This document shows, one piece after another, positions 47,680 to 56,188 of a DNA stretch of 64,000 bases; positions within the stretch are counted from its first letter, which is position 1; each line of letters starts with the position of its first letter. The stretch covers positions 62,001-126,000 of the forward strand of contig CAJTBO010000002.1 of NCBI GenBank assembly GCA_910573755.1, in the 5' to 3' direction. Made by a program: the position numbers and the translations under genes. The notes under the pieces were generated by a model, which was given only the letters and a program-made list of their open reading frames with translations, did no database searches and was not told where the DNA came from. This DNA is from Lachnospiraceae bacterium (lineage in GTDB: Bacteria > Bacillota > Clostridia > Lachnospirales > Lachnospiraceae).

Positions 47680-48993
47680 ATGGAACAGGAAAAACCGGTA
47701 GCGATCTCCGTAAGGGGAGTTGAAAAAATATATAAATTATACGATAAATCGTCCGACAGGGTCAGAGAGGCGCTGGGGCTTACGCGGAAAGCGCGGCACA
47801 AAAAACACTATGCGCTGAACGGTATTGATATGGAGATCTATCAGGGCGAATGTGTCGGAATTATCGGGACGAACGGTTCCGGCAAGTCCACTATTCTGAA
47901 GATCATTACCGGGGTGCTCTCACCGAGCAGGGGAGAGGTGGAGGTAAACGGGCGCATTTCCGCGCTTTTGGAGCTGGGCGCCGGATTTAATATGGAATAT
48001 AACGGGATCGAGAACGTTTACCTGAACGGGATGATGATCGGTTTTTCGGAGAAGGAGATTGATGAAAAACTGCAGGATATTCTGGACTTCGCGGACATCG
48101 GGGAGTATGTGTATCAGCCGGTAAAAACCTATTCCAGCGGTATGTTTGTCCGGTTGGCTTTTGCGGTTGCCATCAATATCGAGCCGGAAATTTTGATCGT
48201 GGACGAAGCGCTTTCCGTGGGAGACGTATTTTTTCAGGCAAAGTGTTATCATAAATTTGAAGAATTTAAGGAAATGGGGAAGACCATCGTCTTTGTCAGC
48301 CATGATCTGAGCAGTATCAGTAAATATTGTGACAGAGTGGTGCTCTTAAACAAGGGCGTGAAGCTGGGGGAGGGCTCTCCCAAAGAGATGATCGATACTT
48401 ATAAACGGGTACTGGTGGGGCAGTATGAGATTCCTGATGGCGCAGAACATACGAACCTGCTGCATGATAAGGATATCCGGGAGAAGGCGGCAGGAAAGGC
48501 GCAGGAGAAGAAAGCGGTAGAAGAGAACGGAGCGAAACAGGGAATCAATCCGGAACTGCTGGAATACGGTTCCAAAAAGGCAAGGATTGAGGAATACGGC
48601 CTGACGGATTGTAATGGCGTAAAGACGACTGCCGTTATAAAAGGACAGGAGTATACGATCAGGATGAAGGCGGTCTTTACGGAGGACTGCCCCGCGCCGA
48701 TTTTTGCGTTTACGATCAAAAATATCAAAGGAACAGAGATCACCGGGACAAATACAATGGTGGAGAAGGCTTTTCTGGAGCCGGTAAAGGCAGGCGAGGT
48801 GAAGGAGATTACCTTTACGCAGCACATGAACCTGCAGGGCGGGGAGTATCTGCTCTCCCTCGGGGTGACCGGTTATGAAGGGGATGACTTTACGGTGTAC
48901 CACAGGCTGTACGATGTGCTGAATATGACGGTGATCTCCGATAAGGATACGGTGGGGTTCTATGATCCGGAGTCTGCAGTGCAGGTTCTTTAA
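47680..48993 (+). CDS. wzt: ABC exporter ATPase with C-terminal carbohydrate-binding domain
   Basis: A 437-residue Wzt homologue. Residues about 1-245 form the ATPase, with Walker A GTNGSGKST, signature YSSGMFVRLAFAVA and Walker B ILIVDEALSVGD. After a charged linker (about 255-295) a beta-sandwich domain (about 300-430, VKTTAVIKGQEYTIRMK onward) resembles the Wzt C-terminal domain that in E. coli O8/O9a recognises the capped, methylated end of the O-antigen. That domain next to a WbdD-like gene suggests that export is tied to capping. The start follows AAGGAAGAG. Confidence 0.9.
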   Translation: MEQEKPVAISVRGVEKIYKLYDKSSDRVREALGLTRKARHKKHYALNGIDMEIYQGECVGIIGTNGSGKSTILKIITGVLSPSRGEVEVNGRISALLELGAGFNMEYNGIENVYLNGMMIGFSEKEIDEKLQDILDFADIGEYVYQPVKTYSSGMFVRLAFAVAINIEPEILIVDEALSVGDVFFQAKCYHKFEEFKEMGKTIVFVSHDLSSISKYCDRVVLLNKGVKLGEGSPKEMIDTYKRVLVGQYEIPDGAEHTNLLHDKDIREKAAGKAQEKKAVEENGAKQGINPELLEYGSKKARIEEYGLTDCNGVKTTAVIKGQEYTIRMKAVFTEDCPAPIFAFTIKNIKGTEITGTNTMVEKAFLEPVKAGEVKEITFTQHMNLQGGEYLLSLGVTGYEGDDFTVYHRLYDVLNMTVISDKDTVGFYDPESAVQVL

Positions 48994-49088
48994 GGAGGAT
49001 GCAGGCGGCGGACGGCTGCGGTAAAAACGGGGAAGACAAAAAGGATACGGAGAATAATAACATATCGGAAAAGACGGAGAAAGCCAGG

Positions 49089-51284
49089 ATGGGTAAAATA
49101 AAAGAGAGAGAAGATACCGGCGGAATAGAGCGGATCGGGAAGGTAAGTCTGGATCTGACGCATTATCCGGGGGAGGATCTGTATTGCGACGGGGCGGTGG
49201 AGGATGAACTGCTGAGGATCGCCAGAGATTATGCGGAGGTGGAGTATCCGGGGATCATAGAGGATGGCAGAAACTGGGAACTGCTGTATCATCTGTCGGC
49301 ACAGCGGGAAAATATTGTGGAATGGCTTCCTATCGATAAAAGTATGAAGGTACTGGAAGTGGGGGCGGGCTGCGGCGCAATAACAGGAGCGCTTGCCGAA
49401 AAAGCGGGCAGTGTGACCTGTGTCGATCTGTCGAAAAAGCGCAGTATGATCAATGCCTATCGGCATACGAACTGTGAGAATGTGACGATCCATGTGGGGA
49501 ATTTTCAGGATATTGAACCGGACCTGCCCTGTGATTATGATTATATCTGCCTGATCGGCGTACTGGAATATGCACAGGCTTATATCGGCGGAGATGCGCC
49601 CTTTGAGAATTTTCTGAAAATCATCAAACATCATCTGAAACGCGCGGGACATATCGTGATCGCCATCGAAAATAAATTCGGGCTGAAATACTGGGCGGGA
49701 TGCAAGGAAGACCATCTGGGCACCTATTTTTCCGGATTAGAAGGCTATCCGGAGGGTGGTGTGGTGCGGACTTTCACAAGAAACGGACTGGAAAAGATAT
49801 TTGAAAACTGCGGAATAGAGGAGTACGCCTTTTATTACCCCTATCCGGATTATAAGTTTATGACCACGCTTTATTCGGATGAGCATCAGCCGAAGATCGG
49901 GGAACTTTCCAGCAATATCCGCAATTTTGACAGGGACAGGATGATACTGTTCGACGAGAAAAAGGTTTATGACAGTATATTGCGGGAAGGATTGTTCCCG
50001 TTATATTCTAATTCGTATCTGGCTGTGATCGGACCGAAGCCGTCTGTGTGTTATGTGAAATATTCCAATGACAGACAGAGAGAATACCGTATCAGGACAG
50101 AGATCCTGCCTGTTTCGCTGACAGGGATGGAAGGCAGGGAAGGGATGACGCCGGAGGAGGAAAGCCATCTGCCGAAGCTCCTTGCTGTGAGAAAACATCC
50201 GTTATGTAAAGAGGCACAGGAACATATCAGAAATATTGACAGAGCTTACCGGAAACTGAAGGATCGATACAGCGGCGGGGAATTGCGGATCAACCGCTGT
50301 AAGCTGGTGGAAACACCGGAAGAAGATTTGTATGTGGAACTGGAATATATAGAGGGCGTTACGCTGGCGGAGCTTCTGGATAACTGTCTGGAGCGGGACG
50401 ATATGGAAGGCTTTATGGAGCTTTTCCGGAAATACCTTGTGTTGGTGGATCATCACAGCAGAGAGCCGGTGTCGGATTTCGATCTGATCTTTTCCAATAT
50501 ATTGATCAGTGCGAAAGATGCGGCAAAACCCCTTGATGCGCTGCACAACAGCGTCTGGACGCTGATCGATTATGAGTGGACATTCGGAAAACAGGTGGAT
50601 ACGAAAGAACTGGCATTCAGGGCCGTTTATTGTTATCTGCTGGAGGATGAGAAGAGAAATAAATTAGGGCTTGATCTGATCATGCAGGAGTTGGGAATTA
50701 AAGACGAGGAAGCGGAGGAATACCGGATGCAGGAAAGGGCGTTCCAGCGGTTTGTGACGGGGAATCACCGCTCTATGGTGGAGATCCGGGATCTGATCGG
50801 CCACAAATGTTTTAGACCGGAAGGGTTTCTGGAAAAGATCCGCTTAGAAGAGAGGCGCGGGCGCATCCAGATATATGAAGACCGGGGACAGGGATTTCAG
50901 GAGGAGGCTTCCTTTTTTGCGGATGAGCAGATGACGGAGGATGAACAGGGAATCCATCTTGCCTTGCCGGTGGAGGCAGGAGTAAGGCAGCTTCGGATCG
51001 ATCCGGCGTTTGCCGACTGTATGGTGCGGATAAAACAGTTGAACTGGAATGATAACGCTCTGGCATGGAGCGGGAAGGCATCTGTGCTTACGGCGAACGG
51101 GACAAGGCTGGACGAGACGGGCAGTTTTGTTTTTTCCACGGAGGACCCGAATCTGGTGATCTCACTGCAGGATCAGCCTTTTGAGGAAGTAAATTTTCTG
51201 GAGGTTTGTATGGAACGCTCCTTCATAGGAAGGGAGATGGCGCTGGATATCGAAAATGCGGCAAAAAGGAGGCTCCGTCTGTGA
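49089..51284 (+). CDS. Methyltransferase-kinase protein, WbdD-like chain terminator candidate
   Basis: A 731-residue cytoplasmic protein. The N-terminal SAM-dependent methyltransferase has motif I VLEVGAGCGAITG (about residues 87-100), VTCVDLSKKR and YICLIGVLEYA. The centre carries kinase-like motifs: a catalytic-loop pattern DFDLIFSN (about 461-468) and a metal site in LIDYEWTFG (about 491-498). A beta-rich tail closes it. The same order occurs in WbdD, which phosphorylates and methylates the end of the O8/O9a polymer to stop growth. The ATG at 48999 touches the AAGGAGG site with no spacing, so ATG 49089 (GGAGAAAG at 5 bases) was chosen; this is not certain. Function is inferred from domains and location. 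Confidence 0.6.
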   Translation: MGKIKEREDTGGIERIGKVSLDLTHYPGEDLYCDGAVEDELLRIARDYAEVEYPGIIEDGRNWELLYHLSAQRENIVEWLPIDKSMKVLEVGAGCGAITGALAEKAGSVTCVDLSKKRSMINAYRHTNCENVTIHVGNFQDIEPDLPCDYDYICLIGVLEYAQAYIGGDAPFENFLKIIKHHLKRAGHIVIAIENKFGLKYWAGCKEDHLGTYFSGLEGYPEGGVVRTFTRNGLEKIFENCGIEEYAFYYPYPDYKFMTTLYSDEHQPKIGELSSNIRNFDRDRMILFDEKKVYDSILREGLFPLYSNSYLAVIGPKPSVCYVKYSNDRQREYRIRTEILPVSLTGMEGREGMTPEEESHLPKLLAVRKHPLCKEAQEHIRNIDRAYRKLKDRYSGGELRINRCKLVETPEEDLYVELEYIEGVTLAELLDNCLERDDMEGFMELFRKYLVLVDHHSREPVSDFDLIFSNILISAKDAAKPLDALHNSVWTLIDYEWTFGKQVDTKELAFRAVYCYLLEDEKRNKLGLDLIMQELGIKDEEAEEYRMQERAFQRFVTGNHRSMVEIRDLIGHKCFRPEGFLEKIRLEERRGRIQIYEDRGQGFQEEASFFADEQMTEDEQGIHLALPVEAGVRQLRIDPAFADCMVRIKQLNWNDNALAWSGKASVLTANGTRLDETGSFVFSTEDPNLVISLQDQPFEEVNFLEVCMERSFIGREMALDIENAAKRRLRL

Positions 51285-53422
51285 GCAGTTATCTGAAAAA
51301 AGCGGTACAGAAGATTTTAATACGGAAAAGACATCGAATATATGAGGAACGGATTGCCCGGCAAGCCGTTCCTTATGGCGTCTGGCTGGAAAACCTGATC
51401 GGGCGGGAGAAGCAGGAGATCCTGCGCTGGAAGGAAGAGAAAGAGCGTGCAGGGGAGCGGCGTTTATCTGTGGCGATACTTTCCTGGCGGGAGTTTTGCG
51501 ATTGTATCTGCGAGGGAAAATACAGGGAAAGGCAGGAAGATCTGTGGATTGTTACACCGGCGGCATCTCATCTGGCGGATGAGGCGGCAGCGGAAGCGGA
51601 GCGGTATTTTCTGGAACATCCGGCGTGTGATATCGCTTATGGGGATGAAGACGGATATTTTAAACCGGGGTGGTCTCCGGATCTGCTGCTGTCTTTTTTC
51701 TACTTCGGAAACGTGTTTGCGGTGAGACGGGAACTTGCGGGAAAGGCTGCGGGGAAAATCTGCGCCGGCTGCGGGAAGAGTGCAGGGAAGCTGCCTGAAA
51801 GGGCAGAATCCGGCGAGTTTGATGCGGAGACAGCGAAACGGATTTACGAAATCGTACTTTACTGTATAGATGAGGCAAAGGAAGCGGGACATATCGAGAA
51901 GATACTGTTTTTCATAAAAGGACGGGGCGGTTTACAGGGGAAGACCGTTTTTTCGGAAGAGCAGAGGGAAGAAGAGGGAAAAACGAGAGCAGACGGCATG
52001 GCTTCTGATGATCGGTTTGAGAAGGGCTGGGGGATGGAGCCGGCTTTCGATGAAATAAAAAAGGGGCATCTCTATTCCGATGCGGAGATTCCGGCGGAAA
52101 AGGAAAAGCAGGAATTGGTATCGATCGTTATTCCGTCTAAGGATAATCCGGCAGTGCTCTCAAACTGCATTCACTCTCTGCGGGAACAGACGGCATATCA
52201 GAATTTTGAGATCATTGTGATAGATAACGGCAGTAATGATAAAAACAGGAAGAAAATCAGGCAGATGCAGCACCAGCTGAAGGAGGAATATTCATTCCGC
52301 TATATCTATATGCCGATGGCATTCAATTTTTCCGCTATGTGCAATATCGGCGCCGGGGAGGCGAAGGGAAAGTATCTGCTGTTTTTGAATGACGATATGG
52401 AGATTGTCAGAGAGGACTGGCTCTCTGTGATGGTGGCAAAAGCGGCAAAAAGTTACGTCGGAGCGGTAGGGGCAAAGCTGCTGTATCCCGATTCCGACAA
52501 GATCCAGCATCTGGGCATTACAAATATCCATCTGGGACCGGCGCATAAACTGCAGTTTTCTTCCGATAAAAAGGAATATTACCACGGGATCAGCAAATGT
52601 GCGGTGAACGTCTCTGCCGTGACCGGGGCATGTCTGCTGCTTCGGAGAGAGGTATTTGAGGAGATCGGGGGATTTGAAGAAAAGCTGCAGGTGGCGTTTA
52701 ATGATGTGGAACTTTGTTTTCATCTGCTGAGGGCAGGCTATCGTAATGTGTGCTGCAACCAGACTTTTTTATACCATCATGAGTCCCTGAGCCGCGGCTT
52801 CGATGCGGGAGAAGAGAAGGTGGCAAGGCTTCACCGGGAGAGGGATCTTCTGTATGCGGCTTACCCTGAAATGTGGAACAGTGATATATATTATTCGAAA
52901 AAGCTGGTGACGGATATTCTGGATCGGGGATATGCGCCCGCCTGCCGTTTTGAGGAAAAGAGGTTGTCAAAAAAGGCGGAAGCGGTGCGGATGGATGGAG
53001 GACTGAATCCGCTCTGGCACAATGAGTGTTTGTATATGGGATTGGAGTTTACAGGAGATGAGAGCGCCTGGAAGACAGGGAGGTCCGGCGGCGGAGATTA
53101 TTATATACAGGGCTGGTCTTATGCCGTGAATGTAGATAACAGCCGTTATGAAAAAAGCCTGCTGTTAAAACCGGCGATATCTGTAGGGGAGCAGGACGAA
53201 AAAGGGATGGAAGTCTGGAAGATCCCTTATGAGGAATGTTACAGACCCGATTTTCAGGAGAACCTGCCCTATATAGACCACCCGGCGCTCTGCGGGGTCA
53301 GTGTTTGGATTCCCCGGGATGCATTGCCGGCGGGGAAGTACCTGATCGGGTACCTTTGGGAGGATACCTGTTCAAGGCAGAAGCTTTACGGATTCAGCGC
53401 GGAGACATTGCTGGTAGAGTAG
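51281..53422 (+). CDS. Large GT2 glycosyltransferase
   Basis: A 713-residue protein. The N-terminal 270 residues are poorly conserved and contain a degenerate GT-A-like segment (CDIAYGDEDGYF). The GT2 domain starts near residue 280 with VSIVIPSKDNPAVLSNC, IIVIDNGSND and FLNDDMEIV (the metal-binding Asp pair), and the acceptor half has GACLLLRREVFEEIGGF. This resembles rhamnosyltransferases of O-antigen and rhamnan pathways. GTG 51281 has AAGGAGG 8 bases before it and overlaps the previous stop as GTGA. It is the last gene of the operon. Confidence 0.85.
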   Translation: MSSYLKKAVQKILIRKRHRIYEERIARQAVPYGVWLENLIGREKQEILRWKEEKERAGERRLSVAILSWREFCDCICEGKYRERQEDLWIVTPAASHLADEAAAEAERYFLEHPACDIAYGDEDGYFKPGWSPDLLLSFFYFGNVFAVRRELAGKAAGKICAGCGKSAGKLPERAESGEFDAETAKRIYEIVLYCIDEAKEAGHIEKILFFIKGRGGLQGKTVFSEEQREEEGKTRADGMASDDRFEKGWGMEPAFDEIKKGHLYSDAEIPAEKEKQELVSIVIPSKDNPAVLSNCIHSLREQTAYQNFEIIVIDNGSNDKNRKKIRQMQHQLKEEYSFRYIYMPMAFNFSAMCNIGAGEAKGKYLLFLNDDMEIVREDWLSVMVAKAAKSYVGAVGAKLLYPDSDKIQHLGITNIHLGPAHKLQFSSDKKEYYHGISKCAVNVSAVTGACLLLRREVFEEIGGFEEKLQVAFNDVELCFHLLRAGYRNVCCNQTFLYHHESLSRGFDAGEEKVARLHRERDLLYAAYPEMWNSDIYYSKKLVTDILDRGYAPACRFEEKRLSKKAEAVRMDGGLNPLWHNECLYMGLEFTGDESAWKTGRSGGGDYYIQGWSYAVNVDNSRYEKSLLLKPAISVGEQDEKGMEVWKIPYEECYRPDFQENLPYIDHPALCGVSVWIPRDALPAGKYLIGYLWEDTCSRQKLYGFSAETLLVE

Positions 53423-53434
53423 GGGTGCGAAAAT

Positions 53435-53464
53435 TTGCGATGTGCTTGAATGCGGTGTTACGAT
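53435..53464 (+). promoter_or_regulatory. Weak promoter candidate upstream of hsdM
   Basis: TTGCGA (53435-53440) and TACGAT (53459-53464) are 18 bases apart, each with four of six consensus bases. Base composition changes sharply to AT-rich at this point. If it is not used, hsdM would be read through from the polysaccharide operon. Confidence 0.25.
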
Positions 53465-53501
53465 ATTTTGGAATTTTCAAAAGATTGAGGGGGATGCAAG
53501 A

Positions 53502-55073
53502 GTGGCAGCAAAAGCAAAGATGAAAGAAATTTCTATGGAGGAGGCTCTATGGAAGTCTGCGGATAAATTGAGGGGGTCTGTAGAACCATCTGAATATAAG
53601 CATGTCGTTTTAAGTTTGTTTTTCCTAAAGTTTGCAAGTGATAAGTTTGAGGCTCAAAGAGCAAGAATCACTGCAGATGGTATGGAGAAATTTGTGGATA
53701 ATATTGCGTTCTATACAAAAGATAATGTGTTCTATTTGCCGCAGGAAAGCAGATGGACTTATATTATGGAGAACGCCAAGCGGGATGATATTGCTTTAAG
53801 GATAGATACAGCACTCTTTACGATTGAGAAAACGAATCCCATTTTAAAAGGCGCTTTGCCGGATAACTATTATTCCCGCTTACAGATCGATAAGGTTAAA
53901 CTGGCTTCTTTGCTGGATGAAATCAATAAGATTGACACGACAAAAGATAAAGAGAACGATATCATTGGTCGTATGTACGAATATTTTCTAAGTAAATTTG
54001 CGATTGCAGAGGGAAAAGGGAAAGGAGAATTCTATACACCAAAAACGATTGTCAATTTAATTGCAGAGTTGATAGAGCCCTACGATGGAACATTATATGA
54101 TCCGTGTTGCGGTTCGGGAGGTATGTTTGTACAGTCCATAAAATTTATTGAGGCACATCATGGGAATAAAAAGAAAGTTTCCATATATGGGCAGGAATAT
54201 ACAAATACAACTTATAAATTGGCGAAAATGAATCTGGCAATTCGGGGAATATCGGCGAATCTTGGAGAAATGGCAGCGAATACGTTTACAAATGACCAGC
54301 ATAAAGATTTGAAGGCGGACTATATTATGGCAAATCCGCCGTTTAATCAAAAAGAATGGCGTGCCGCTGATGAACTGACAGATGATGCAAGATGGAACGG
54401 GTACGAAGTACCGTCAACAAGTAATGCAAACTATGGGTGGATATTGAATATTGTATCAAAAATGTCACAAAACGGAGTGGCGGGCTTTTTGCTTGCTAAT
54501 GGTGCATTGTCTGATGATGGAACAGAGCTGAAAATCAGACAAAGACTGATTGAAAATGATTTAGTGGAAGCAATTTTGATATTGCCGAGGAATCTTTTTT
54601 ATACGACTGATATCAGTGTAACTCTTTGGATTCTGAATAAGAATAAAAAAGAGCGTACAGTGGATATGAATGGGGTGGGGAAACACTATCGCAATAGGGA
54701 AAAGGAAATACTCTTTATGGATTTGCGGCAGATAGGAAGTCCATATGAAAAGAGATACATAGAGCTGACAGAGGCGGATAGGGCAAAGGTGGTCGAAACG
54801 TACCATAACTGGCAGCAGGTAGGGTATGAGGATACTTACGAGAATATATCGGAATTTTGTTATTCTGCGGGGTATGATGAGGTGGCAGAAAAAGGATTTA
54901 CTCTTGTTCCAAGCAGATATATTGAGTTTGTGAATCGGGATGAAACGATTGATTTTGATACGAAGATGAAAACGCTTCAAGCGGAATTAAAGGAATTGCT
55001 GATTGAGGAAGAGAAATCAAAAGCGGATTTGCTGGAGGTGTTTAAGGAGTTGGGGTATGAAATCGAATTATAG
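53502..55073 (+). CDS. hsdM: Type I restriction-modification methyltransferase subunit
   Basis: A 523-residue HsdM. The N-terminal helical domain begins near MEEALWKSADKLRGS; the methyltransferase core has GEFYTPKTIV, DPCCGSGGMF (SAM binding) and NPPF at residues 278-281 (N6-adenine catalysis). The C-terminus is a coiled region that contacts HsdS. Two HsdM act with one HsdS to methylate adenines in a bipartite target. GTG 53502 has GGGGG about 9 bases before; ATG 53520 is an alternative. Its end overlaps hsdS by 17 bases. Confidence 0.95.
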   Translation: MAAKAKMKEISMEEALWKSADKLRGSVEPSEYKHVVLSLFFLKFASDKFEAQRARITADGMEKFVDNIAFYTKDNVFYLPQESRWTYIMENAKRDDIALRIDTALFTIEKTNPILKGALPDNYYSRLQIDKVKLASLLDEINKIDTTKDKENDIIGRMYEYFLSKFAIAEGKGKGEFYTPKTIVNLIAELIEPYDGTLYDPCCGSGGMFVQSIKFIEAHHGNKKKVSIYGQEYTNTTYKLAKMNLAIRGISANLGEMAANTFTNDQHKDLKADYIMANPPFNQKEWRAADELTDDARWNGYEVPSTSNANYGWILNIVSKMSQNGVAGFLLANGALSDDGTELKIRQRLIENDLVEAILILPRNLFYTTDISVTLWILNKNKKERTVDMNGVGKHYRNREKEILFMDLRQIGSPYEKRYIELTEADRAKVVETYHNWQQVGYEDTYENISEFCYSAGYDEVAEKGFTLVPSRYIEFVNRDETIDFDTKMKTLQAELKELLIEEEKSKADLLEVFKELGYEIEL

Positions 55074-55578
55074 GAAACTGGGCGAATATATTTGTCAAGT
55101 AGATATAAGAAATAAAGATTTGAAAGTCTCTCAGTTATTGGGAGTAAGTATCAGCAAATCTTTTATGAAGTCTATTGCAAATACTGTAGGAACAGACTTT
55201 TCAAATTATAAGGTAGTTCATAAAGGACAATTCGCATATGGACCAGTTACATCAAGAAATGGTGAGAAAATATCCATTGCATTGCTGAAAGAAGATGAGT
55301 GTATTATTTCAAGTTCGTATATAGTGTTTAAGATAGCAGATATAGAAAAGTTATTGCCAGAATATTTGATGCTTTGGTTTAAAAGACTGGAATTTGACAG
55401 ATATGCCAGATATAAATCTCATGGTAGTGTTCGGGAAATCTTTGATTGGAATGAGATGTGCAATGTATATTTGCCTATTCCTTCTATTGAAGAGCAGAGA
55501 AAAATTGTTGAAGCTTATATGAGTGTAGAGGAGAGAATTAATCTTAAACGGAAGATAAATGATAATTTAGCGGCTTGA
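55057..55578 (+). CDS. hsdS: hsdS 5' half: first recognition domain only
   Basis: The frame encodes 173 residues: one target-recognition domain (about residues 8-140, LLGVSISKSFMKSIANTVG) and the start of the central helix (IVEAYMSVEERINLKRKINDNL). It stops two codons after the recombination site at 55556-55569. A full HsdS has two recognition domains; the second lies just beyond, inverted. Flipping the cassette would restore a full-length gene. As it stands the product is a half-subunit, which in some systems can dimerise and work. ATG 55057 with AAGGAG at 7 bases is the start. The recognition domain differs from that of the second hsdS. Confidence 0.85.
   Translation: MKSNYRKLGEYICQVDIRNKDLKVSQLLGVSISKSFMKSIANTVGTDFSNYKVVHKGQFAYGPVTSRNGEKISIALLKEDECIISSSYIVFKIADIEKLLPEYLMLWFKRLEFDRYARYKSHGSVREIFDWNEMCNVYLPIPSIEEQRKIVEAYMSVEERINLKRKINDNLAA
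55556..55569 (+). repeat. Recombination site A (TAAATGATAATTTA)
   Basis: This 14-bp sequence codes INDNL in hsdS and marks the exact point where homology to the second hsdS stops. It is in the direct orientation, facing the inverted cassette. The same sequence occurs at 61537 and, reversed, at 56176 and 62157. Confidence 0.7.
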
Positions 55579-56175
55579 CATAGTTATGGCAATTATTTCT
55601 TGGAGTTTTTTGAGCTTTTGCATTTCACTTGTGTTTTCCTTCATTTGCTCCAAAACTTGATAGCCGACTATGCTGAATGCTTCGAGTTTTTCAGCAGATG
55701 GTTGTACCATCGGAAAAGAAGCCAATTCCTCGCCGGAAACTCGTTGCCTGCCACTTGAACCATTCATAAACTGTAATGCAAAAGTGACGAATCTTGAGTT
55801 CCTAATTAGAAAATAGTAGAAACAAGATGGCATATTATCCTTTGCAGCGAAAACGATGCATTCAGTCGATCCAAATGCAACTTCGCCGTCAGAAAGGATG
55901 TTTATGTATGCCGCTTTTCCGTTTTCGAGACATGGTGTAATTCGAGCGATAAGGGTGTCGCCGTTAATAAATCGAACACCTCCGTTATATGGTTTGATTA
56001 CGTCGCCGGTAGGTATGCAACCGTATGTTGGGAGTGTTGCCATTTCAAAGCAACGAGCTTCTTCGCCTTTTGCGAGGAAGCGAACAGGATTGACAAGGGC
56101 TATATCAGCCAATGTGCAATCCGGTTCTACATTAGCAATGAACAATTTATCAAAATATGCTTGTGCTGTTGCTTC
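55570..56175 (-). pseudogene. hsdS: Silent inverted second recognition domain cassette of hsdS
   Basis: A 606-bp segment on the minus strand encodes residues EATAQAYFDKLF through EIIAITMSSR, the second recognition domain and C-terminal helix of HsdS. It matches the expressed copy at 61551-62156 over its whole length, with one difference I can find (a Cys codon in place of Tyr near 55857). It has no start of its own. Sites A and B lie at its ends in inverted orientation, so inversion would fuse it in frame to the upstream half gene and end that gene in TAA inside the site. It is therefore a switchable module, not a decaying relic. Confidence 0.8.
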
Positions 56176-56188
56176 TAAATTATCATTT
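56176..56188 (-). repeat. Recombination site B, joined to the truncated DUF262 gene
   Basis: TAAATTATCATTT, the reverse of site A with 13 of 14 bases. Immediately to its right the DUF262 gene continues (TTTGGCAGTATTG), so the right flank is unlike that of site D. The site overlaps codons for YHFF of the DUF262 protein. Confidence 0.65.

Noticed and set aside
46075-53422. rmlD among genes following rmlC
   Set aside because: None of the following proteins has the NAD(P)-binding reductase pattern expected; the gene is not in the window.
53422-53502. Integration junction with attachment-site repeats at the left edge of the restriction locus
   Set aside because: Composition changes here, but I found no direct repeat, tRNA end or transposase that would define a mobile-element boundary.
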